Of a stretch of DNA of 18,954 nucleotides, positions 13,399 through 18,954 are shown piece after piece. The position numbers and the translations under genes are program-made. The notes beneath the pieces are model-generated. The model was not told the origin of the DNA. It saw only the letters and a program-made list of their open reading frames with translations, and searched no databases. The first letter of the stretch is position 1. Every line of letters begins with the position of its first letter. The DNA is from JANNFX01 sp031380225 (lineage in GTDB: Bacteria > Pseudomonadota > Alphaproteobacteria > Rhizobiales > Hyphomicrobiaceae): assembly GCA_031380225.1 (NCBI GenBank), contig JANNFX010000002.1:1-18954 (forward strand), given 5' to 3'.

Positions 13399-14373
13399 TC
13401 AAGCTTTAGCCTTAGTAGCGGCGGTATTAGTGGCGTTGGTGCCCGTTCCAGCGCTGCTCCAATCGCGTTTGATGCCCAGATAATCGAGGATGGGTGCTGC
13501 GATGAACACGGATGAGTAAGTGCCGATCACGACACCGAACAGCATCGCAAAAGTGAAATTGCGGATGACAGAGCCACCGAAGAAATACAATGCCAACAGT
13601 GCTGCAATGACGTTGATGCCGGTCAGGATTGTTCGCGACAAGGTCTCGTTGATTGAGATGTTGAGCAGTTCTGTCAGGTTCATCTTCTTGTATTTCCGCA
13701 AGTTTTCGCGGATACGGTCGGAGATGACCACCGAGTCGTTGACCGAATAGGCGAGAATTGTCAGCAAGGCCGCGACAGTCGACAAATCGAATTCGTAGTT
13801 CAGAAGCGAGTAGACGCCTGCCGTTACGAGCACGTCATGAGTGAGTGCCAGCACCACGCCGACCGCAAATTGCCATTCAAACCGGAACCACACGTACATC
13901 ACGACGGCCGCGATCGAAGCGAGGACCGCAATCAAGCCAGTGCGTCTCAATTCGCTTGAGACGGAAGGGCCAACAACTTCGACATTTCGCTTTTCAAAAG
14001 CCTCACCCAGTGCGCCAACAACTTTTTCCATTGCAGCTTGTTGGGCGTTCTCTCCGCCACTTTGTTCGGCGACGCGTATGAGAGCATCAGACGGCCGGTC
14101 AACGCTTTGAATCTGAATATCGCCAAGACCAAGTTTGCCAAGCGTTTCGCGCATGGCTGGGATATCGGCAGTGCCAGATTTTGCTCTGACCTCGATCAGC
14201 GCCCCGCCTTTGAAATCGACGCCGAAGTTAAACCCCTTGGTTGCGATAATGCCGAGCGACAACGCCATCGCTATAAGTGACATCACAAAGCAAAGCGTCT
14301 TGTACCGCATGAACGGCAGCCGCGTGTTGTGCGGGAAGAAGTCAATGCCCTTAAAGTCGGGAACCAGAAACAT
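13399..14373 (-). CDS. secF: Sec translocase accessory subunit SecF
   Basis: A 324-residue RND-superfamily subunit that works with SecD to finish protein translocation using the proton gradient. The first membrane segment is about 24-44, followed by the diagnostic GVDFKGG at 51-57. A periplasmic domain extends to about residue 140. Five more membrane segments follow, with the conserved motif YSVNDSVVISDRIREN at 209-224. The C-terminus is an Ala/Thr/Lys-rich cytosolic tail (SSAGTGTNATNTAATKAKA). It lies 60 bases after secD in the conserved order yajC-secD-secF. The ATG at 14373 gives a full-length protein with the typical short N-terminal segment. Confidence 0.98.
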   Translation of the reverse strand: MFLVPDFKGIDFFPHNTRLPFMRYKTLCFVMSLIAMALSLGIIATKGFNFGVDFKGGALIEVRAKSGTADIPAMRETLGKLGLGDIQIQSVDRPSDALIRVAEQSGGENAQQAAMEKVVGALGEAFEKRNVEVVGPSVSSELRRTGLIAVLASIAAVVMYVWFRFEWQFAVGVVLALTHDVLVTAGVYSLLNYEFDLSTVAALLTILAYSVNDSVVISDRIRENLRKYKKMNLTELLNISINETLSRTILTGINVIAALLALYFFGGSVIRNFTFAMLFGVVIGTYSSVFIAAPILDYLGIKRDWSSAGTGTNATNTAATKAKA

Positions 14374-14433
14374 GGTCGTCGATACCTTCGTGTTGAGCGC
14401 CGCCGGCGCAATTTTCTTTAAATATTTGGTCAG

Positions 14434-16056
14434 CTAGATCGGGACGCTCAGCGCTCGCGCTCGCGGTTTGGCGTCCTTGAGCCATAGCGAAACCAGCAAG
14501 CGCGTAATGGTGACCGCTGCAAATACCGACGTTAGAATGCCTAGTGTCAGGGTTACGGCAAAGCCTCGGATCGGACCTGAGCCGAGCCAGAACATGATCA
14601 AGGATGCCGCCAGCGATGTCAGCTGGCTGTCGATAATTGTGACGTATGCGCGGCTGAAGCCAGCATCAATGGCTGAAATTGGGGTTCTGCCAGCCCGCAA
14701 TTCCTCACGGATACGCTCGTAGATCAGCACGTTTGCGTCGACCGCCATGGCGATGGTCAAAATCAGTCCAGCGATGCCCGGAAGCGTTAGTGTCGTGCCG
14801 ACAATGGTCATCAGCGCGATCACAAGTATGGCGTGGACGAAAAGGCCTATCACGGCATAAACGCCAAAAGTACCGTAAGCCAGAATGGTGAGCACAATCG
14901 TCGACACAATGCCAATGATGCCAGCCGTTTTGCCCGACGCGATACTATCGGCGCCAAGCGAGGCTCCAACGGTTCGTTCTTCGACGATTGTCAATGATGC
15001 CGGTAGTGCGCCAGAACGCAATTTAATAGCCAGGTCGTTGGCGCTTTGAACCGTGAAGTTTCCAGTGATCTGCCCTGAGCCACCGAGAATTGGATTGATG
15101 ATGCGCGGCGCCGTGACCACATCGTTGTCAAGCACGGCTGCGAACGGCTCGCCGACGTGCTCGGTGGTGAACTTGCCGAATTTCAGTGCCCCAGCCTGAT
15201 TGAAGCGGAAAGAAATGATGGGTGCATTATTCTGCGAGTCAAAAGACTGCTGCGCGTCGATCAAGTCTTCCCCCGAAACGATGACGCTCTCGTTGAGAAG
15301 ATACTCTCGCTCATTCTCATCTTTATCTACACTTTTGTAGATTTTGTAGCCGAGCGGGATATGGTCGGTTCTGGCCTGCGCCGCTGACATTTGAGGGTGA
15401 ACCTCATGAAACGACAACTTCGCGGTCTTGTTGACGAGGTCTTTCAGGCGCTGGATATCGGTGAGCCCAGGATATTGGATCAGAATGCGATCTTTGCCTT
15501 GCTGCACGACTGTGGATTCAGCGGTGCCGAGGCCATTGATGCGGCGGTTGATCGTATCAATCGAAGTTGTGATGGCATTCTTGATGCGGTCCTGCATCCC
15601 CTGTTCGGTCGGTTTCAGAACGAACGATCCAGGCTCGGGCGACGAGATTTCGATGTTGTTGCCGCTGCTGCCAAGAATGGCGTTGCCAATCGGCTGAATG
15701 AGTTTGTTGAGTTCTTTCAGGCCAGCGTCCTGATCTTCAACCTTAGCCAATCGAACAGTTGCAGCATCGCCTTGAACGCCAACGGCCGAGAAGCCGATCT
15801 TGGCGTCGCGAAGCCGCTTGCGCGCATCTTCTTTAAGCGAGAGGGCCCAGTCTTTTTTAAGTTCGTTGGTGTCCATCGCCATCAGCAAATGGGCGCCGCC
15901 CTGCAAATCGAGACCGAGCGGCATTTGCTTGTTGGGCACGAAACTGGGCCAACTCGCCAGCGACTCTTTGGAGACAAAGTTTGGCAATGCCAACAACAGC
16001 CCCAAAAGGCAGGTCGCGATGATCGACCAAATTTTCCAGCGTTCGAAATGCAACAT
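14434..16056 (-). CDS. secD: Sec translocase accessory subunit SecD
   Basis: A 540-residue SecD, typical length. An N-terminal membrane anchor (about 8-27) precedes GLDLQGG at 48-54, the large periplasmic P1 region, and a C-terminal block of five membrane segments from about residue 377 to 530. The conserved AVDANVLIYERIREEL lies at 438-453 and carries the Asp/Arg pattern used in proton coupling. The protein pulls or releases translocating chains on the periplasmic side of SecYEG and also assists membrane protein insertion together with YajC and YidC. It is 97 bases after yajC; that gap contains a run of nine T on the plus strand (16128-16136; A9 in the gene's sense). Confidence 0.98.
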   Translation of the reverse strand: MLHFERWKIWSIIATCLLGLLLALPNFVSKESLASWPSFVPNKQMPLGLDLQGGAHLLMAMDTNELKKDWALSLKEDARKRLRDAKIGFSAVGVQGDAATVRLAKVEDQDAGLKELNKLIQPIGNAILGSSGNNIEISSPEPGSFVLKPTEQGMQDRIKNAITTSIDTINRRINGLGTAESTVVQQGKDRILIQYPGLTDIQRLKDLVNKTAKLSFHEVHPQMSAAQARTDHIPLGYKIYKSVDKDENEREYLLNESVIVSGEDLIDAQQSFDSQNNAPIISFRFNQAGALKFGKFTTEHVGEPFAAVLDNDVVTAPRIINPILGGSGQITGNFTVQSANDLAIKLRSGALPASLTIVEERTVGASLGADSIASGKTAGIIGIVSTIVLTILAYGTFGVYAVIGLFVHAILVIALMTIVGTTLTLPGIAGLILTIAMAVDANVLIYERIREELRAGRTPISAIDAGFSRAYVTIIDSQLTSLAASLIMFWLGSGPIRGFAVTLTLGILTSVFAAVTITRLLVSLWLKDAKPRARALSVPI

Positions 16057-16153
16057 TGGGCAGGCCTATTCACTCTGACGATTGATCTTGGGATTAGGTT
16101 AAGCGTAGCCGTTTGCGCGGGGATAACTTTTTTTTTGACCCGGCAAAACATCG

Positions 16154-16495
16154 TTAAGTTTTGGGTTTTGCGTCGTCCTTAACCGGCTCGCTCTTAGAAC
16201 GCACGTCCATCAAGGTGGACTTCACCACCCGGACTTTCAAGGTATCGCTGAGTTCGACCTCGATTTCATCGGAGTTGTCGGTGACCCTGGAAACCTTGCC
16301 GACGAAGCCGCCAGAGGTAACCACAGTATCGCCGCGCCGGACTTTGTTGATCATTTCGCGGTGTTCGTTAGCGCGCGCTTGCTGGGGGCGCAGCACTAGG
16401 AAGTAAAAGATGGCCATGAAGGCCAGCATCACGAACATGAAACTCATATCGGGAGCGACGGCGCCGGATTGCGCGTATGCCGGGGAAATAAACAT
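16154..16495 (-). CDS. yajC: Preprotein translocase subunit YajC
   Basis: A 113-residue YajC. A short periplasmic N-terminus (MFISPAYAQSGAVAPD) precedes one membrane helix at about 18-37 (FMFVMLAFMAIFYFLVLRPQ). The cytosolic part carries the hallmark RPQQ...EHREMI followed by RRGDTVVTSGGFVGKV (53-68). The tail is Lys/Asp-rich. YajC associates with SecDF and YidC. It is the first gene of the run reading yajC-secD-secF-Mth938-phytoene-synthase-like, and is divergent from a DUF815 ATPase with a 186-base shared region. Confidence 0.97.
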   Translation of the reverse strand: MFISPAYAQSGAVAPDMSFMFVMLAFMAIFYFLVLRPQQARANEHREMINKVRRGDTVVTSGGFVGKVSRVTDNSDEIEVELSDTLKVRVVKSTLMDVRSKSEPVKDDAKPKT

Positions 16496-16600
16496 TTGTT
16501 TTCAAAGTCCTCTGGCGAATTTTGTCGGGTGCTTCAGGACGCCAAAAGCCGCACCACCGGGTCTTAACCCGCTGGCCGCGTGCCTTTTCGTGCGGCCGGG
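16496..16600 (-). other. Structured leader of the yajC-secDF transcript (candidate)
   Basis: In the yajC sense the leader can form GGCCGC...GCGGCC (complement of 16592-16597 with 16574-16579) and then CGGGT-TAAG-ACCCG. The first strand can alternatively pair over 7 bp with a distal segment: GCCGCAC (complement of 16590-16596) with GTGCGGC (complement of 16548-16554), the latter followed directly by TTTT. The two folds are mutually exclusive, as in an attenuator. This is read from sequence complementarity only and may be fortuitous in GC-rich DNA. Confidence 0.25.
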
Positions 16601-16628
16601 ACTATAGAGGCCGCGGATCGCTTTGCAA
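16601..16628 (-). promoter_or_regulatory. Candidate promoter for yajC-secDF
   Basis: On the minus strand, TTGCAA (16623-16628) and TATAGT (complement of 16601-16606) are separated by 16 bases. The -10 matches 5 of 6 and the -35 matches 4 of 6 of the sigma-70 consensus. A start near 16594 would give a leader of about 100 bases before yajC. This is the best promoter-like pair in the divergent region. Confidence 0.45.
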
Positions 16629-16681
16629 CTGTATGTGGCTGCCTGGCCGCACCTGCCTCGGGCCTGCTTTTGGAACGTCAA

Positions 16682-17551
16682 ATGACTGAATTGCTGCTTC
16701 AACGCATTGCACTCGCCCTGGAAAGGCTGGCACCGCTTGCGCCATCTCGTACGGATTTTACTGCGGCCGATGCCTTTGTCTGGCACGCCGATCCGCCCGG
16801 GTTTAGCGCTGTCACCGAGGTTTCGCGGGTCCCATTGGCGCTTTTGAAGGGCATCGGACCGGCTGCGGGGCTGCTGCTTGAGAATACCCGCCGCTTTGCC
16901 GCCGGGCTGCCGGCCAACAACGCATTGTTGTGGGGCGCGCGCGGAATGGGCAAATCGAGCCTCGTCAAGGCCGTACATGCCGAGGTTTCAGCCGCGCCTG
17001 GCGCGGAAAAAGTAACCGCTGCGCCCCTCAAGCTGATCGAAATTCATCGCGAGGACATTGCCTCGCTGCCGCAATGCTTGAGCATCATCAAAGCCATGCC
17101 GTTCCGCTTCATCGTGTTTTGCGACGACCTATCGTTCGACAAAGACGATACCAGCTACAAGTCGCTGAAAGCCGTGCTGGAGGGCGGTATCGAAGGCCGG
17201 CCTGGCAACGTTCTGTTCTATGCCACCTCCAACCGGCGTCATTTGATGCCGCGTGAGATGATGGAGAACGAAGGCTCAACCGCCATCAATCCGGCCGAGG
17301 CTGTCGAAGAAAAAGTCTCATTGTCGGACCGCTTCGGCTTGTGGCTTGGGTTTCACAACTGCAGCCAGGATGACTATCTCGACATGGTCAAGTCCTATGC
17401 CGCTTACTTCGGTCTCAAATTTCCAGCCGACGCACTCCGCCGTGACGCACTTGAATGGAGCATCACGCGCGGCGCCCGCTCTGGCCGGGTCGCTTGGCAG
17501 TTCATTCAAGATCTCGCCGGCCGCCTTGGGCAGCAGTTGGATAAATTGTGA
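16682..17551 (+). CDS. DUF815-family P-loop AAA-type ATPase
   Basis: A 289-residue ATPase of the DUF815 family. The frame is open from 16580, but the ATG at 16682 (GGAAC a few bases upstream) gives the usual N-terminus MTELLLQRIALALERLAPLAP. Walker A is GARGMGKS at 85-92 and Walker B is FIVFCDDLSFD at 143-153. Further typical stretches are YKSLKAVLEGGIEGRPGNV, FYATSNRRHLMPR, VSLSDRFGLWLGF and a C-terminal RSGRVAWQFIQDLAGR. The family is AAA+-like and its substrate is not established. Divergent placement next to yajC-secDF recurs in alphaproteobacteria as I recall, so a role around the envelope or protein export is possible but unproven. Confidence 0.93.
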   Translation: MTELLLQRIALALERLAPLAPSRTDFTAADAFVWHADPPGFSAVTEVSRVPLALLKGIGPAAGLLLENTRRFAAGLPANNALLWGARGMGKSSLVKAVHAEVSAAPGAEKVTAAPLKLIEIHREDIASLPQCLSIIKAMPFRFIVFCDDLSFDKDDTSYKSLKAVLEGGIEGRPGNVLFYATSNRRHLMPREMMENEGSTAINPAEAVEEKVSLSDRFGLWLGFHNCSQDDYLDMVKSYAAYFGLKFPADALRRDALEWSITRGARSGRVAWQFIQDLAGRLGQQLDKL

Positions 17552-17581
17552 TGCAGTGGCTGAGAAGCCGCGGTCAACGGG

Positions 17582-17932
17582 TCAGATACCGATGCGGGCA
17601 AAGATTTCCGCAAGCGGCAGTTCGATGACGAAAAACACCAAAGGCACTTTACAATCGCGACCCCTTAGCTCAGCCGGCAATTTCGGAAATTCGCGCGATG
17701 CCGCGTTCCGCTCCCAAACCCAACACAACGGTTCATCTTGACTGGCGACAATGTAGAATTCCAACGACGTAATGTTCAAAAATTTAGCCGCCTTTACGGT
17801 CATGTCTGTGTCTGTCGATGACGGCGAAAGCACTTCAACAAGCAAGACTTACCCCTGAACCCAGCTCAGGACGGCCCGCTTATTCATGGCCGCGCTGTAG
17901 GCAGCGTGAGTGTCTTCGGAAAATCCGCTCAT
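17582..17932 (-). pseudogene. Uma2-family remnant with an internal deletion and in-frame stop
   Basis: This is a second copy of the gene at 11123-11707, in opposite orientation. The ATG at 17932 opens 27 codons (MSGFSEDTHAAYSAAMNKRA then VLSWVQG) matching residues 1-27 of the intact copy. A TAA at 17849-17851 comes next, and then in the same frame VLLVEVLSPSS and onward to the shared C-terminus ARIGI, matching residues 107-194. Residues 28-106 of the intact protein, including the catalytic PDV aspartate, are replaced by that single stop codon. About two-thirds of the aligned residues are identical by eye. A TTG at 17845 could in theory start an 87-residue fragment, but it would lack half the active site. 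The remnant is convergent with the DUF815 gene (30-base gap). Confidence 0.88.
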
Positions 17933-17960
17933 GGGGAGAGTGTTGATCCCGGTTCAGACA

Positions 17961-17987
17961 GGCCCGCCAGCCTCACGGGCTGGGGCC
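17961..17987. other. Stem-loop overlapping the mepA stop codon
   Basis: CCAGCC (17967-17972) pairs with GGCTGG (17978-17983) around TCACG, extended by GGCC (17961-17964) with GGCC (17984-17987) across a 2-base bulge. The mepA stop lies in the loop. No T-run follows, so a terminator role is uncertain. Confidence 0.3.
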
Positions 17988-18954
17988 GGAATAGTCGCTG
18001 TTGGCTTTCTTGGCCGCCTTCGTAGCTGCCGCGGTTTTGGCGCCAGCTTTGGCAGCTGGCTTCGCCACAACTGGCAACGGTGGATGCTTTTCCTGCGGCT
18101 CGCCAGCGGTTAAAACCTCACGGCATTGCGGCGGCAGTTTTTCAAGCGTCAACACCGGTGGCGGTGGAGCCGGCTTTACTGGTATGGTTGGCTTCGGCTC
18201 AGGCTTCGGCGGCCTGGACACCATCGCAATCCAATCGGTAATTTCCTTGCCGCAACCGTCGTCGTCATTTGGCGGCGGTTTCTGGTGTTCGCAGGCCGGC
18301 GAACCCGCCGGGCAGCTCATGCGGATATGGAAATGATAATTGTGCAGCCACATGGGACGCACTTTTTTGAGCCAACTCCGGTCGGTGTCCTTGACCTTGC
18401 AAAACTCGCGTTTAATCGCAGGATGGACAAAGATGCGCTCGACTTCTGGATAACTGGCGGCGCGGCGGATTAAACGCACAAAGCCTTCATCCCAGTTTTT
18501 GGTGATGACAGTTGTGCCGTTGTCTTCAGCAAGCAAAAGCGGCTCAAGCGTTTCCCGTTCGGCGCGCGTCATGACCTTTTTAGGCATCGGCTTGAACCAG
18601 ACATCGGCGTCGAGCCCTAACTGATGGCTCTTATGGCCGGTCAGCATCGGGCCGCCCCGCGGTTGAGCGAGATCACCAATCAACAGACCGGGCCATTTTT
18701 CTTTGGTCTTCATGTCGTTCGCAAACCGGTCGAGCAGTTCGATCAATTTCGGATGGCCCCAGTTCCGATTGCGCGACAGCCGCATTGCTTGCCAAGCATC
18801 GGTCTCAGTCTTGAGCGCAACGCCGCCAGCAAGGCAGCCTTTTGCATAACTGCCGAAGGCGCGTGGGGGCAGTGGCGCTCCTGTCTTAGCAGCGCCGAAA
18901 TATGTCTTGGCTGGAATTTGCGCACCTGCTTTCGTTCCGGCATCAGGCGTTGTC
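17973..18954 (-). CDS. mepA: Penicillin-insensitive murein endopeptidase MepA (5' end outside window)
   Basis: The frame is open to the window edge, giving about 326 visible residues; an internal ATG at 18785 is not the start, because upstream codons continue the family pattern (KTYFGAAKTGAPLPPRAFGS, then YAKGCLAGGVAL). MepA is a LAS-type zinc peptidase that cuts D-Ala-meso-DAP cross-links in the periplasm. Counting from that internal Met, GHKSHQLGLDAD (50-61) holds His51, His54 and Asp61, and WLHNYHFHIRM (146-156) holds His148, His151 and His153, reproducing the spacing of E. coli H110/H113/D120 and H206/H209/H211. After the domain, roughly the last 80 residues form an unusual tail: Pro-rich (KPAPPPPVLTLEKLPP) and then Ala/Lys-rich (AAKAGAKTAAATKAAKKA). 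The signal peptide is outside the window. Confidence 0.93.
   Translation of the reverse strand, partial: TTPDAGTKAGAQIPAKTYFGAAKTGAPLPPRAFGSYAKGCLAGGVALKTETDAWQAMRLSRNRNWGHPKLIELLDRFANDMKTKEKWPGLLIGDLAQPRGGPMLTGHKSHQLGLDADVWFKPMPKKVMTRAERETLEPLLLAEDNGTTVITKNWDEGFVRLIRRAASYPEVERIFVHPAIKREFCKVKDTDRSWLKKVRPMWLHNYHFHIRMSCPAGSPACEHQKPPPNDDDGCGKEITDWIAMVSRPPKPEPKPTIPVKPAPPPPVLTLEKLPPQCREVLTAGEPQEKHPPLPVVAKPAAKAGAKTAAATKAAKKANSDYSGPSP

Noticed and set aside
16128..16136. A nine-T run between yajC and secD as an intrinsic terminator
   Set aside because: In the direction of transcription it is an A-run, and no stable stem precedes it.
15391..16182. A 263-codon open frame on the plus strand, opposite secD
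   Set aside because: secD on the minus strand is certain and full length; the antisense frame has no family motifs and arises from GC-skewed codon use.
17582..17845. An intact short Uma2-like gene starting at TTG 17845
   Set aside because: The upstream ATG and 27 matching codons show that it is the 3' part of a broken gene, and it lacks the PDV aspartate.
11123..17932. A composite mobile element bounded by the two Uma2 copies
   Set aside because: No transposase, target-site duplication or terminal inverted repeat is visible and the enclosed genes are core housekeeping genes.
18743..18943. A separate 66-codon gene on the minus strand at the window edge
   Set aside because: The neighbouring frame continues mepA with clear family residues up to the edge, so this is an out-of-frame shadow.

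Overview
The window reads as chromosomal DNA of an alphaproteobacterium, most likely order Hyphomicrobiales (Rhizobiales). The basis is inference from gene content and order: yajC-secD-secF followed by a Mth938-domain protein and a squalene/phytoene-synthase-like protein, a divergent DUF815 ATPase, YqgE beside a DsbD-alpha-like protein, and a FemAB-like (DUF482) protein beside a HIT protein. GC content looks moderately high (upper 50s percent by eye). The DNA is densely coding and no gap exceeds 300 bases. I saw no tRNA, rRNA, CRISPR array, transposase or phage gene.

Region 1 (1-1894, plus strand): the 3' end of a FemAB/DUF482-type acyltransferase gene, a HIT nucleotide hydrolase, and an exported permuted papain-like amidase of the YiiX type. 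It ends at a 13-bp perfect inverted repeat lying between two convergent genes.

Region 2 (2083-8319, minus strand): a run read as DsbD-alpha-like protein > Prx5-type peroxiredoxin > alr > radA > cvpA > purF. It joins periplasmic and cytosolic redox functions, D-alanine supply, DNA repair and purine synthesis. alr and radA overlap by 8 bases. The purF leader carries four CATGAC hexamers.

Region 3 (8494-11707, mixed strands): yqgE, an orphan PL5 (AlgL-type) polyuronate lyase, a TfoX N-terminal-domain protein, an unrecognised 105-residue protein and an intact Uma2-family protein.

Region 4 (11704-16495, minus strand): yajC > secD > secF > Mth938 protein > phytoene-synthase-like protein > A-type Fe-S carrier. 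The Mth938 and phytoene-synthase-like proteins belong to the families of the human mitochondrial complex I assembly factors NDUFAF3 and NDUFAF6, and A-type carriers feed 4Fe-4S clusters to respiratory enzymes. The run can therefore be read as a candidate respiratory complex I biogenesis cluster tied to Sec-dependent membrane insertion. This is the most interesting hypothesis in the window.

Region 5 (16682-18954): a divergent DUF815 ATPase, the remnant of a second Uma2 gene (about 79 internal codons replaced by one TAA) in inverted orientation to the intact copy, and a 5'-truncated mepA (murein endopeptidase) with a Pro/Ala/Lys-rich tail that runs off the window.
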